NCBI GenBank assembly: GCA_050949825.1
Contig: JBMNGL010000013.1
Location: 62,001-126,000 of the forward strand
Direction of reading: 5' to 3'
DNA length: 64,000 bases
From: DTU019 sp050949825
Lineage (GTDB): Bacteria; Bacillota; Syntrophomonadia; Syntrophomonadales; Syntrophomonadaceae
In this document: one piece after another, positions 53,162 through 61,794 of the stretch
Layout: the number at the start of each line of letters is the position of its first letter
Position numbering within the stretch: the stretch's first letter is position 1
The notes under the pieces: model-generated
The model's database searches: none
Told to the model about the DNA's origin: nothing
What the model saw: the letters and a program-made list of their open reading frames with translations, nothing else
Translations under genes and position numbers: made by a program

Positions 53162-54127
53162 ATGCGCTTAACCTCTCGGGAAAAGGAAATCCTTGATTTG
53201 CTCAAGAAGGAGCCCCTGATTTCCCAGGAGGAAATGGCGCAGCGTTTTGGAATCACTCGTTCTTCGATCGCGGTGCACATTTCCAACCTGATGAAAAAGG
53301 GTGCTATCCTGGGTAAGGGTTATGTCCTGAACGAGGTGGTTTCAGTAGTAGTACTGGGGGATTGTCTGCTCATTATTGAGGTGGAAGATAGGGGCGGAGC
53401 ACCATCAATAGATATCAACCGGGGCGGCTTTGCCTATAAAGCCAGCCAATCTCTGGCTGATTTCGGTTCCAATGTCAAAATTGTCACGGTCATAGGTAAT
53501 GACGAACAGGGAGACGAGATTGTCAACCAACTGGCAGGGAAAAAGGTCGATGTATCCAATATATACCGCCACAACACCAGGCGTACCACCCGTCAGGTAT
53601 TATGCAATGGGGATATACTATTCCAAGAGGGCTTTATATCCGATGATTATGAAAAGGCGGTAAACTTAAGGGAATGGGTAATATTTAATTGTGAATGGCT
53701 GGTGGTTGAACCGGCCTGGCAAGAGTATGTACACCGCAAGGCGCAGAACAAGGATGAAGAAAAGCTGCCCTGCTTGTGTACCTGTATTGACCTGGAGCAT
53801 GCTCAACCAATACCTCGGTATTTGAACGGTTTTAATCTGTTGGTTATCGGCTTGCCGGACATAGCCTGTTTTGATTCTTACCGAGACCGTTTACAGGAGA
53901 TGATTGAAGCGGGAATGGATCACTGTATCATCACGGATGGCCATTCTATTGTAATGCATATGAACCAGCATGGTTTACAGGAGTTTCCCTTGTTGCCCAA
54001 TCAATCTTTCCATCATGCTCATCAATTGTTGTACCTTTTGTGCGGCCTGGTTTATGGCCTCTCCAATAACTATCCCCTGCGTCAGGCGATTCGCATGGGG
54101 GTAGGTACTGCATCCACGGGTTCATGA
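53162..54127 (+). CDS. HTH regulator fused to a degenerate PfkB-type carbohydrate kinase domain
   Basis: A 321-residue protein with an N-terminal winged helix (LTSREKEILDLLKKEPLISQ, about 2-60, recognition helix RFGITRSSIAVHIS). A ribokinase/PfkB-like domain follows (RGGFAYKASQSLADFGSNVK and VTVIGNDEQGDEI are family-like). The hallmark DTTGAGD catalytic and anion-hole motif near the C-terminus is missing and replaced by NQSFHHAHQLLYLLCG. It may bind a sugar or nucleoside as a sensor without phosphorylating it. The ATG at 53162 has AAGGGGA at a good distance. It lies between spoIIIE and rodZ. Confidence 0.8.
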   Translation: MRLTSREKEILDLLKKEPLISQEEMAQRFGITRSSIAVHISNLMKKGAILGKGYVLNEVVSVVVLGDCLLIIEVEDRGGAPSIDINRGGFAYKASQSLADFGSNVKIVTVIGNDEQGDEIVNQLAGKKVDVSNIYRHNTRRTTRQVLCNGDILFQEGFISDDYEKAVNLREWVIFNCEWLVVEPAWQEYVHRKAQNKDEEKLPCLCTCIDLEHAQPIPRYLNGFNLLVIGLPDIACFDSYRDRLQEMIEAGMDHCIITDGHSIVMHMNQHGLQEFPLLPNQSFHHAHQLLYLLCGLVYGLSNNYPLRQAIRMGVGTASTGS

Positions 54128-54167
54128 TGCTAGATTAGATCGTTCTAGTAGCCAAGGAGATGAAAAC

Positions 54168-54914
54168 ATGCAATTTGGCCAGCTTTTTAAGGAAAAGAGA
54201 GAGAGTCTGGGCCTGACTCTTGGTCATATTGAAGAAGAGACCAAAATCCGCAAATTGTACTTGGATGCGATCGAAAAGGAAAGATTCAATATCCTGCCGC
54301 CGCGCGTTTATGCCACCGGATTTGTCAAAAAATATGCCCGTTACCTGGGTTTGGATGAACAGGTCATGGTGCAGCAATTTGTGGAAATGGCCTATGGACA
54401 TGATGAAGTTGAAGTTTTACAGCCCCAACCCCAAACGAAACCGGTTCGGCCTGATTTCCAATTCTATGGCATGAATTGGCGCAATGTAGTGGTTGCGGGT
54501 GTTTTTTTGCTGGCAGCCCTGTGGGTGGGCAATATTATTGTTGACGCCATCTCTCAAAATAGTCCCGATGTGGTCAATAACCCCCCTCAGCAGCAAAACA
54601 CCCCTGCTCAACAGCCAGAGAATTATACTCCTGGTGATAATGTGGCTCCGGAAAGCGCCACACAGCTCGCTACGGTGCGCGTGGCTGCCCTCAGCGACTG
54701 CTGGGTAAAAGCCATTGTCGATGGGCAGACGGTTTTTTCGAGCACACTGACGGCCGGACAGGAGAAGGTTTTTGAAGGTCGTGAGGCGGTTCTATTAACA
54801 GTGGGTAATGCCGGGGGCATTGAGATTTACTATAATGGTAACAAGATGGGACCCCTGGGCGAAAGCGGCGAGGTCATCCACAAAGAATTTCGGGTAGCCC
54901 ACTTGAGTTCATAG
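54168..54914 (+). CDS. RodZ-like cytoskeletal helix-turn-helix membrane protein
   Basis: A 248-residue protein. It has an N-terminal XRE-type HTH_25 domain (about 1-75, FGQLFKEKRESLGLTLGHIE), one transmembrane helix (VVVAGVFLLAALWVGNIIV, about 105-123) and a Pro/Gln/Asn-rich linker. A C-terminal extracytoplasmic DUF4115 beta domain (about 165-245) closes it. This is the RodZ plan, in which the cytoplasmic HTH contacts MreB. In Bacillus the equivalent ymfM also precedes pgsA. GCCAAGGAGATG precedes the ATG. Confidence 0.9.
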   Translation: MQFGQLFKEKRESLGLTLGHIEEETKIRKLYLDAIEKERFNILPPRVYATGFVKKYARYLGLDEQVMVQQFVEMAYGHDEVEVLQPQPQTKPVRPDFQFYGMNWRNVVVAGVFLLAALWVGNIIVDAISQNSPDVVNNPPQQQNTPAQQPENYTPGDNVAPESATQLATVRVAALSDCWVKAIVDGQTVFSSTLTAGQEKVFEGREAVLLTVGNAGGIEIYYNGNKMGPLGESGEVIHKEFRVAHLSS

Positions 54915-54928
54915 TAGAGGATTTATTA

Positions 54929-56266
54929 GTGAATATTGGCTTGATTAGCTTAGGATGTTCAAAAAATAGAGTAGATAGTGAAATCATGTTATACCGGCTT
55001 AAAAAAGCCGGTTATAAATTGGTATCCCGACCCGAAAAAGCTGATTTGATTATCATCAATACCTGTGCCTTTATTGAGGACGCTCGTCAAGAGGCCATCG
55101 ACGAGATTATTGAAACCGGCCTTTTGAAGAGCCGGGGACGGCTTCAGTATCTGCTGGTGGCCGGGTGTCTGGCGCAGCGGTATGGACCATATTTATTGGA
55201 AGAGATGCCTGAACTCGATGGTGTGGTGGGCATCTCTCATTATGATGAGATCGACAGGGTGGTGCAGGATGTAGCGGCTGGAAAGCGGGTGGTCTGCTGC
55301 GATGAAATCAATCTGCAGGCTCAACCCCCGGGTGGGCGGGTGTTGACCACCCCGGCGGGAATGGCTTACCTGCGCATCGCAGATGGCTGTGACAATCGCT
55401 GCAGTTACTGTGCTATTCCGGGCATACGCGGCGTGCTGCGCTCGCGCCCTCTCCCGGAGCTGCTCACAGAAGCAGGAGATCTCGTGGAAAAGAAGAATGC
55501 ACGGGAGTTGGTAGTCATTGCCCAGGATACCGCCGCTTATGGAATGGACCTGTATGGAAGCAAGTGCCTGCCGGCCTTACTGCAAGGCTTACAAAATATT
55601 GACGGCTTAAAATGGATAAGGCTCATGTATCTGCATCCGGTTCATATGGATGACGCTATCATTGATGCCATTGCCAGCCATGACCGGGTTCTGCCTTACC
55701 TGGATATTCCGGTGCAACACGCCTCCGACCGGATACTGCGGGCTATGAATCGCAGGCACGACAGCGGGCATCTGCAGAGTTTGTTTGCCAGGCTGCGCCA
55801 GCGCATTGATGGGCTGGTGCTGCGAACCACTGTTATGACCGGATTCCCCGGCGAGACCGATGATGATTACCAGCGCCTCTATGACTTTGTCGCGGAGACC
55901 GCTTTTGACTGGCTGGGAGCCTTCAGATACAACCGGGAAGAAGATACCGCAGCCTATGCCATGCCGGATGCAGTGCCAGAGGCAGTAAGCCAGGAGCGTC
56001 TGGACAGGGTGATGAAACTGCAAAACCGCATCACCCGGCAAAAAAATATTGAACGCATTGGGAGTCGGCATGCGATTCTCATTTCAGAAAAGGTTTCTAA
56101 TCGTCTTTACCTGGGACGCGGCTATTATCAAGCCCCGGAAGTAGATGGCCTGACCATGGTTAAGGATGTCCGCCCGCTCGCCAGAGGAGAGTTTGTTCAG
56201 GTCGACCTTAAAGCGGTCAAAGATTACGACATGATCGGAGAAGTTGCTGATGAATATTCCCAATAG
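54929..56266 (+). CDS. rimO: Ribosomal protein S12 methylthiotransferase RimO
   Basis: A 445-residue radical SAM enzyme that methylthiolates Asp of ribosomal protein S12. The N-terminal UPF0004 domain (SLGCSKNRVDSE, cysteines for one Fe-S cluster) is followed by the radical SAM motif CDNRCSYCAIPGIRG (about residues 155-169). A C-terminal TRAM domain follows. The N-terminal CSKNRVDSE and the LDIPVQHASDRIL segment fit RimO better than MiaB. It starts at GTG and overlaps pgsA by 17 bases. Confidence 0.94.
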   Translation: MNIGLISLGCSKNRVDSEIMLYRLKKAGYKLVSRPEKADLIIINTCAFIEDARQEAIDEIIETGLLKSRGRLQYLLVAGCLAQRYGPYLLEEMPELDGVVGISHYDEIDRVVQDVAAGKRVVCCDEINLQAQPPGGRVLTTPAGMAYLRIADGCDNRCSYCAIPGIRGVLRSRPLPELLTEAGDLVEKKNARELVVIAQDTAAYGMDLYGSKCLPALLQGLQNIDGLKWIRLMYLHPVHMDDAIIDAIASHDRVLPYLDIPVQHASDRILRAMNRRHDSGHLQSLFARLRQRIDGLVLRTTVMTGFPGETDDDYQRLYDFVAETAFDWLGAFRYNREEDTAAYAMPDAVPEAVSQERLDRVMKLQNRITRQKNIERIGSRHAILISEKVSNRLYLGRGYYQAPEVDGLTMVKDVRPLARGEFVQVDLKAVKDYDMIGEVADEYSQ

Positions 56267-56789
56267 CCTGACCCTGCTGCGTATCATATTAATTCCGTTA
56301 TTTGTAATAATCATATCGGTCAAGGTGCCCAATGGCGATTATATTGCTGCCGCTATCTTTATTGTGGCCGCATTAACCGACAGTCTGGACGGCTACCTGG
56401 CCCGGAAGATGAAACAGGTGACCAAGCTGGGAATAATTTTGGACCCGCTGGCAGATAAATTATTAATCACGGCGGCATTGATCAGCCTGGTGGAGTTGGG
56501 GCGTATTCCCGGGTGGATCGCAATTGTCATCCTGGGGCGTGAATTTGCCGTATCAGGCTTGCGCATGATTAAGGCTGAGGAGGGCGTTATCATTCCCGCC
56601 AGCGTATGGGGCAAGATCAAAACCGTCAGTCAGATTGTAGCCGTAGTGGTAGTTATTTTACAGGACTATTTTGCCCTTTTTACCTCCATGGCATTGGGGT
56701 CAATAATGCTCTACCTGGCGCTCATTATTACCGTTTATTCTGGAGCGGAATACTTCTATCGCTACCTCAAGGTGTATGAGTTAAACTGA
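56250..56789 (+). CDS. pgsA: CDP-diacylglycerol-glycerol-3-phosphate 3-phosphatidyltransferase
   Basis: A 179-residue membrane enzyme making phosphatidylglycerol phosphate. The full CDP-alcohol phosphotransferase signature is present: DSLDGYLARKMKQVTKLGII followed by LDPLADK (D-X2-DG-X2-AR-X8-G-X3-D-X3-D, about residues 46-68). Several helices span the rest. The ATG at 56250 has CGGAG 9 bases upstream, inside rimO, so the two are coupled. A weak GGCCGT/ACGGTC hairpin with T-run lies about 45 bases after the stop. Confidence 0.95.
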   Translation: MNIPNSLTLLRIILIPLFVIIISVKVPNGDYIAAAIFIVAALTDSLDGYLARKMKQVTKLGIILDPLADKLLITAALISLVELGRIPGWIAIVILGREFAVSGLRMIKAEEGVIIPASVWGKIKTVSQIVAVVVVILQDYFALFTSMALGSIMLYLALIITVYSGAEYFYRYLKVYELN

Positions 56790-56960
56790 ACCGGGACCTG
56801 TTGCAGGAAGAACAAGCAATCATATATTAATGGAAGGCCGTATTAAACGGTCTTTTTGCTTTCTAAAAGTAATTATAAGACGCAGATAGCGCTGATTTAT
56901 ACAGAAAAGGTTGAAATAAGAAGAAAATCAGAGGGCTTTCATCGCTATGATATGGGGCGC

Positions 56961-57103
56961 TGTTGTCATCCTGAGCGACCACTGTTGTCATCCTGAGCGA
57001 CCACTGTTGTCATCCTGAGCGACCACTGTTGTCATCCTGAGCGTAGCGAAGGATCTTAATCTCGGGTTGTTCGCTATGTGACGCGGCCCTCAGGATGACA
57101 AAA
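56961..57103. repeat. GTCATCCTGAGC repeat cluster with 22-bp direct copies
   Basis: TGTTGTCATCCTGAGCGACC + AC occurs three times at 22-bp spacing from 56961. One longer copy follows (57027-57103) whose hairpin is worn (GTTGTTCGCTATGTGACGCG). Confidence 0.92.
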
Positions 57104-57229
57104 ACAGGGGCTTTCATAGCAATGAGATGAGGCTGCGCCAGGGGTTTTTGCAGGGATCGGAATTGGTTTCGCTGCCATATATTGTCCGAAGTTTGGGACT
57201 ATAGTCTATGATATAATAGCTGGGAAAGC

Positions 57230-57264
57230 GGAATAAGTCCGGGGACAGTTCCCGGACTTATTCC
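57230..57264. repeat. 14-bp perfect palindrome upstream of the FtsH-like module
   Basis: GGAATAAGTCCGGG (57230-57243) and CCCGGACTTATTCC (57251-57264) flank GACAGTT. It lies 22 bases before the start of the next gene and could mask its leader or act as an operator-like site. Confidence 0.8.
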
Positions 57265-57286
57265 AGGGGAAAGGGGCGGTTGCAGG

Positions 57287-57814
57287 ATGAAAAACAGCGA
57301 TTTTAAAACTGCCATCACCCTGGTGGTTTTTGTCATATCCCTGGGGTTGCTTTTGGGCGGCTATCAATTGTATGTGAAATATACCATGGTGGAACCGGTC
57401 AAACAACAGCTACAGGCCCGGCCCGCCATATCTAATGTTGATGTGGCCAGGGCAGATGGTCAATACCGGATTGCGGTTCAACTGCAGCAGGTCGACAACC
57501 TGCAGCAGGAATACATTGCCATACAGGAAACCCTGGACAAAACCTTAAAGAAAACCCCCTATAAGCTGACCATTACCGATCCCGCAGAAGATAAGCTCCG
57601 GGATGCATATGTGCGCCTGCAGCCCGCTATTTATGAAGCGGTGGCCAGCAACCGCTATGTTTGGCTGGATCAAACCCTGAGCCAATACGCGGCAAGTACG
57701 GGGATTTCATACCACATTTATGTTGATGAACGATTTCTGTACCTGCATCTGGCCGATGGAGATGGCAATCTGTATCGTGTCATCGACCTGAAAGCGGCCC
57801 AAAACATAACCTAG
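57287..57814 (+). CDS. Membrane-anchored hypothetical protein, partner of FtsH-like ATPase
   Basis: A 175-residue protein with one N-terminal transmembrane helix (ITLVVFVISLGLLLGGYQLYV, about 10-30) and an extracytoplasmic domain of about 140 residues. I do not recognise a family. It ends 15 bases before the FtsH-like gene, so both are very probably one operon. An adaptor or substrate-presenting role for that protease is possible but rests on context alone. Confidence 0.65.
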   Translation: MKNSDFKTAITLVVFVISLGLLLGGYQLYVKYTMVEPVKQQLQARPAISNVDVARADGQYRIAVQLQQVDNLQQEYIAIQETLDKTLKKTPYKLTITDPAEDKLRDAYVRLQPAIYEAVASNRYVWLDQTLSQYAASTGISYHIYVDERFLYLHLADGDGNLYRVIDLKAAQNIT

Positions 57815-57829
57815 GTGAGGAGATTTCAC

Positions 57830-59299
57830 ATGAAAGAATATCTGGTTGGGATTGGAGCAGCCTGTTTGGCCTTTATGGCCATAATTGGTTTTAATATTCT
57901 ACCTGTGGTGCTGTTTGGCGGCCTGGCGGTGGTAGCTTACATGTTTTTGCATATGCAGGGGGCCGTGAAGTTTAGTAATCTGGGCGGTCAAAACAGTAAA
58001 AAGCATATCAAACAGGTGTCCTTCGACGATATAGGTGGACAGGACTCGGCTATCAATGAGTTGGGGGAGGCCCTGGAATTCCTGATCCGCCCTGATCTGA
58101 TCAGCAGCATGGGTATTCGCCCCTTAAAAGGGGTCTTATTGGTAGGGCCTCCGGGAACCGGAAAGACATTAATGGCCAGGGCGGCTGCCAATTATACCAG
58201 TTCGGTTTTCGTTGCCGCTTCAGGCAGCGAGTTTATCGAAATGTATGCCGGGGTGGGGGCTAAAAGGGTCAGGCAACTGTTTAAAGAGGCCCGCCAAAAG
58301 GCCCTTAATCAAAACGGCCATAGTGCCATCATATTCATTGACGAATTAGAAATATTAGGGGCCAGGCGGGGCAAGAACACCAGCCATATGGAATATGATC
58401 AAACCCTAAACCAGCTGCTGGTGGAAATGGATGGCATCAACCCGGATGATACGGTGCGCATCCTGCTCATCGGGGCCACCAATCGCGCTGACATGCTCGA
58501 TCCGGCTCTAATGAGGCCGGGCCGTTTCGACCGTCAGGTGCAGGTTAATCTGCCCGATAAAAGCGGGCGTAAAAAGATTTTGGAGATTCACACCCGCAAC
58601 AAACCCCTGGCCAACCGCCAGGATCTGGAACATATCGCTGCTGCCACCTTTGGATTTTCCGGTGCTCATCTGGAAAGCCTGGCCAATGAGGCGGCCATAT
58701 TGGCCATGCGGGATAAAAGCCCTCATGTATACAGCCATCATTTCAATGAAGCTATAGATAAGGTCATCCTGGGTGAGAAACTGGATCGCAAGCCCTCCCC
58801 GGAGGAAGTGGAGCGGGTCAGTGTGCATGAAAGCGGCCATGCCCTTTTGAGCGAAACCTTAATGCCGGGCTCAGTGTCCTCGGTAACCATCGTGCCGCGC
58901 GGACAGGCTCTGGGTTTTATGCGCAAGAATCCGCCAGATGACCAATACCTGTACACCCGGGAGCAACTGGAGAACGAGATCATGATCGCTCTGGGCGGGG
59001 CCGCTGCCGAAGAGATCAAATATGGCAACCGCAGCACCGGTGCCAGGGGGGATTTCAAAGCCTGCTGGGATACTGCCCGCCAGATTGTTGAGACCGGCCT
59101 GTCCTCACTGGGTATTGTGCACGCAAAAGACCTGCCCCAGGAAAATCTTTTTCAGGAATGCAAGAACATCATCGTAGAACTGGAAGAACAGACCCTGCAG
59201 CTTCTGCAGGACAAAAAAGAAGCCCTCTTCTCCCTGGCCGCCCGCATCCAGGAAGAGGAAACCATCGACCGTCAACGCTTCGTAGAAATTATCCACTAA
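57830..59299 (+). CDS. Short FtsH-like AAA+ membrane metalloprotease
   Basis: A 489-residue AAA+ protease with two adjacent N-terminal helices (about 4-45) and no periplasmic domain between them, unlike canonical FtsH of 600 or more residues. The AAA module has Walker A GPPGTGKT (about 108-115), Walker B IIFIDELEILG and the second-region RPGRFDRQV. The zinc protease motif is HESGH (about residue 334), with the probable third ligand Asp in GARGDFKAC. All catalytic parts look intact. The ATG follows GGTGAGGAGATTTC. It is likely a specialised FtsH paralogue working with the upstream membrane protein. Confidence 0.88.
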   Translation: MKEYLVGIGAACLAFMAIIGFNILPVVLFGGLAVVAYMFLHMQGAVKFSNLGGQNSKKHIKQVSFDDIGGQDSAINELGEALEFLIRPDLISSMGIRPLKGVLLVGPPGTGKTLMARAAANYTSSVFVAASGSEFIEMYAGVGAKRVRQLFKEARQKALNQNGHSAIIFIDELEILGARRGKNTSHMEYDQTLNQLLVEMDGINPDDTVRILLIGATNRADMLDPALMRPGRFDRQVQVNLPDKSGRKKILEIHTRNKPLANRQDLEHIAAATFGFSGAHLESLANEAAILAMRDKSPHVYSHHFNEAIDKVILGEKLDRKPSPEEVERVSVHESGHALLSETLMPGSVSSVTIVPRGQALGFMRKNPPDDQYLYTREQLENEIMIALGGAAAEEIKYGNRSTGARGDFKACWDTARQIVETGLSSLGIVHAKDLPQENLFQECKNIIVELEEQTLQLLQDKKEALFSLAARIQEEETIDRQRFVEIIH

Positions 59300-59337
59300 A
59301 ACGAAGGCATGGGGGAAACAGAGAAAGAACACTGTAT

Positions 59338-59390
59338 GTGCCAGGCACCCGGGTTAAATAACTGAACCTGGGTGCCTGGCACTTTTCTTT
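59338..59390. terminator. Palindromic terminator after the FtsH-like gene
   Basis: GTGCCAGGCACCCGGGTT (59338-59355) pairs with AACCTGGGTGCCTGGCAC (59365-59382) with one G-T pair, followed by TTTTCTTT. It belongs to the GGTGCCTGG palindrome family of this window. Confidence 0.85.
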
Positions 59391-59646
59391 ACTTATTGAA
59401 ATACTCTTTTCCCAGGATTATTAATCCAACCACAACCAATACTATTCCCATTATAAAAGGTATACCCAGAAACAAACTCTGTATTACTTCGTTTCCGTAT
59501 TGCTTGGCGCCAAAGATTATAAACCAAAGCTTTGATCCCGACCAGGATGAGATGCTGGGAGCATAAATTGCAGCAGCCACAATTATGCCGATGGTTGTTA
59601 TAACACCGGACAACATAAGTATTCCACCGATTACAGTCTTCTTCAT
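59389..59646 (-). CDS. Small membrane protein, function unknown
   Basis: An 85-residue protein of two hydrophobic helices (VIGGILMLSGVITTIGIIVA and FIMGIVLVVVGLIILG) joined by a polar loop, ending KEYFNK. The ATG has GAGGG on the reverse strand about 7 bases upstream. The double-helix pattern and ribosome site support a real gene. No family was recognised and it stands between two transcription units. Confidence 0.6.
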   Translation of the reverse strand: MKKTVIGGILMLSGVITTIGIIVAAAIYAPSISSWSGSKLWFIIFGAKQYGNEVIQSLFLGIPFIMGIVLVVVGLIILGKEYFNK

Positions 59647-59768
59647 ATTTTAATCCCTCACATAATCTGATCATACGGTACATTGTAATGCTATTATGAA
59701 CTTTATCAACATGCGTCCGAGAAACTATAGGGTATGGTGCTTAGCTTCACTGTCCTTATTTGTTTCTG

Positions 59769-60551
59769 CTATAGTTCGATTCTTCGGTTGTATATCCAGA
59801 TGGTGCCGGCATACAGGAGGGCGCTGGCGCTCAGCAATGACAGCAGAGCCAGGCCGAGATATTGATTAATAACGCCAATACTCATGGAATAAGCATGGCC
59901 AATATTGAAGTGCAAGTCGACCTGATTCCAGAATAGACCGATTAACTTCTGCATGGTGGAATACAAGGCGATAAATACAACTATGGTCAGTAAACCGGAA
60001 TAGCGCCGTACCAGTTTACCCACCATCTGGCTGCCAAAGCTGATGCTTACCAGATATATCAACACGGCAATGCTAAGCATATAAAGCAACAGTCCTTCAC
60101 CCAAAAGCTGGCTTGTACTCAAACCGCTTTCCCGGCATAGTTCCTGCAGACCCTGGCTAAATTCCGGCCCCATCAGAGCCAGTACAAGGAGCAGGCAGGT
60201 GCCCATAACCGCCAGGGAGCCAATCACATATTGTGTCAATAAAGCTGCCAATTTGGCTCCTAAAACCGAAGCCCCCTTGACCGGCAAGGAGAGCAGCATA
60301 TAAATGGTATTGCTTCTCCATTCCCGGTAAATGAGCTTGAAAGATGATATAAAGGGCAGGAAACAGGCCAGCCCGAACAGCATCATATTGGGCACAAATA
60401 GAACGTAACGAAAAGGGGATTGATCCAATCTAAAGAACAAGACTACATTGACTACTATCGCCAGCAACACCACGATGGTGATTTCCGCCAATAGCTCACG
60501 CATTTCTTTTCCATATAAAGCGGCAAACATATTGAAACGATTAGCCTGCAT
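59769..60551 (-). CDS. ABC-2 type permease
   Basis: A 260-residue membrane protein with about six helices, of the ABC-2 export permease type. It overlaps the upstream ATPase gene by 11 bases and is the third gene of a GntR-ATPase-permease operon. The transported compound is unknown. In Firmicutes such GntR/YtrA-linked exporters often answer cell-envelope stress or antimicrobial compounds. Confidence 0.82.
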   Translation of the reverse strand: MQANRFNMFAALYGKEMRELLAEITIVVLLAIVVNVVLFFRLDQSPFRYVLFVPNMMLFGLACFLPFISSFKLIYREWRSNTIYMLLSLPVKGASVLGAKLAALLTQYVIGSLAVMGTCLLLVLALMGPEFSQGLQELCRESGLSTSQLLGEGLLLYMLSIAVLIYLVSISFGSQMVGKLVRRYSGLLTIVVFIALYSTMQKLIGLFWNQVDLHFNIGHAYSMSIGVINQYLGLALLSLLSASALLYAGTIWIYNRRIEL

Positions 60552-61236
60552 GACGAAATTCCTCCTTCATAATGTCCACCAGGGACATGGCCCGCTCCTG
60601 CCGCAGATCTTCGGCATTGCCCTTCAGCTTGATGCTGCCGTGGTCAATGAATACCACCTCGTCAATGACTGCTTCGATTTCGGCGATTTCATGGGTTGAT
60701 ATGATAATGGTCTGCTCACCCGCCCGGAAGTCCTGGATCAGTGTGCTGATTATTTCTTCCCGGGTCAGTACATCGATGCCGGATAGAGGCTCATCCATTA
60801 AAACAAAAGAAGCTTTGCGGGACAGGGTAAGGAGCAATTTCACCTTGGCCCGCTGCCCTTTGGAGATAGATGATACCTTCATGTCTTCGCTTAAATTCAA
60901 GTAATGTATGAGCTGCCGGTAGCGCTGCTGATCCCAATCCGGATAAAAGGAACGCAGGAAATGGGCGGCTTGTTTGATATTCATCCAATTGTAGAAGTGG
61001 TCGATTTCGGGGAGAAAAGCGACCTGGCTTTTGACTTCCTGCGGAGGGCGGCTATCCACCAGTACCTGCCCCCGATCAGGGCGATTAAGGCCTGCTATCA
61101 TCTTCAGCGTGGTCGACTTGCCTGCGCCATTGGGTCCGAATAGGCCGATGATCTTTCCCGGCAAAAACTGGTGTGAAAAATCGTCCAAGGCTACTGCGCT
61201 GCCGAAGCGCTTGCTAACATTCTGAAATTCAATCAT
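60541..61236 (-). CDS. ABC transporter ATP-binding protein
   Basis: A 231-residue ABC ATPase. Walker A is GPNGAGKST (about residues 34-42), the signature is the variant SISKGQRAKV (about 131-140) and Walker B is FVLMDEPLSGID; the switch His is in ISTHEIAEIE. The Lys in place of Gly in LSGGQ is seen in YtrB-like exporters. It overlaps both neighbouring genes, showing a tight operon with the GntR regulator and the permease. Confidence 0.9.
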   Translation of the reverse strand: MIEFQNVSKRFGSAVALDDFSHQFLPGKIIGLFGPNGAGKSTTLKMIAGLNRPDRGQVLVDSRPPQEVKSQVAFLPEIDHFYNWMNIKQAAHFLRSFYPDWDQQRYRQLIHYLNLSEDMKVSSISKGQRAKVKLLLTLSRKASFVLMDEPLSGIDVLTREEIISTLIQDFRAGEQTIIISTHEIAEIEAVIDEVVFIDHGSIKLKGNAEDLRQERAMSLVDIMKEEFRHAG

Positions 61237-61606
61237 GCTCTTTGCCTCCCTCTAAGCCCATTTCACTGACCAATCTGCTGACAATCTCCTGGTCCTTAAA
61301 ACCGAGATCGCGCATTTCCCGCAGATATTCCCGCACGTATTCGCGGGCCATTTCAGTTTTGCTCTGTTCCAGTCGCGCCCCGGATATCTTCACAAATGTC
61401 CCCTGTCCGCGCACGGTTTCCACAATATCCTGCTGCTCCATTTCACGGTAGGCGCGCTGTACGGTATTGGGATTGACCTGAGCCAGTTCGGCGTATTCGC
61501 GCTGTGAAGGAATTTTATCACCCTGCTGCAGATCACCGCGAATGATCTTCTTCAAGAATTCACTTATGATCTGCCGGTAAATCGGACGGGAAGGGTCAAA
61601 AATCAA
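61229..61606 (-). CDS. GntR family regulator (YtrA subfamily)
   Basis: A 125-residue repressor. It has an N-terminal winged helix (DPSRPIYRQIISEFLKKII, then GDKIPSQREYAELAQVNPNT and AYREMEQQDIVETVRGQGTF). A short C-terminal helical tail of about 50 residues fits YtrA and not the large effector-binding GntR types. The TTG at 61606 is preferred because GGGGGTG lies 6 bases before it; TTG 61621 and GTG 61615 are also in frame. It presumably represses its own ABC operon. Confidence 0.88.
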   Translation of the reverse strand: MIFDPSRPIYRQIISEFLKKIIRGDLQQGDKIPSQREYAELAQVNPNTVQRAYREMEQQDIVETVRGQGTFVKISGARLEQSKTEMAREYVREYLREMRDLGFKDQEIVSRLVSEMGLEGGKEHD

Positions 61607-61617
61607 GCGGCACACCC

Positions 61618-61655
61618 CCAATCTAGTGCACTATGATACCAGTATACTAGTGAGG
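61618..61655 (-). promoter_or_regulatory. Candidate GntR operator/promoter of the ABC operon
   Basis: Two short palindromes, AGTGCACT (61626-61633) and AGTATACT (61642-61649), sit 8 bases apart, each in a CTAGTG-like context, just upstream of the regulator start. This spacing suits a dimeric winged-helix repressor. Assignment is tentative. Confidence 0.35.
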
Positions 61656-61794
61656 CATCATGTAGGCAAGCGTTAATTTTGCATAATAGCTTTGCCAAGT
61701 AAGACAATTAACCCCCAATAATTGTTGGTTGTGCCCATTACGGGCATGAAGGGTTCCCTATGTCATAGTTTAAGTAGAGCGTGTCACAAACCGG

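Larger units (their letters stand above)
56790..57286. other. Intergenic stretch: weak terminator, repeats and a palindrome
   Basis: Contains GGCCGTATTAAACGGTCTTTTT-like sequence near 56836. The repeats at 56961-57103 and the palindrome at 57230-57264 are listed separately. No gene was seen. Confidence 0.6.
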
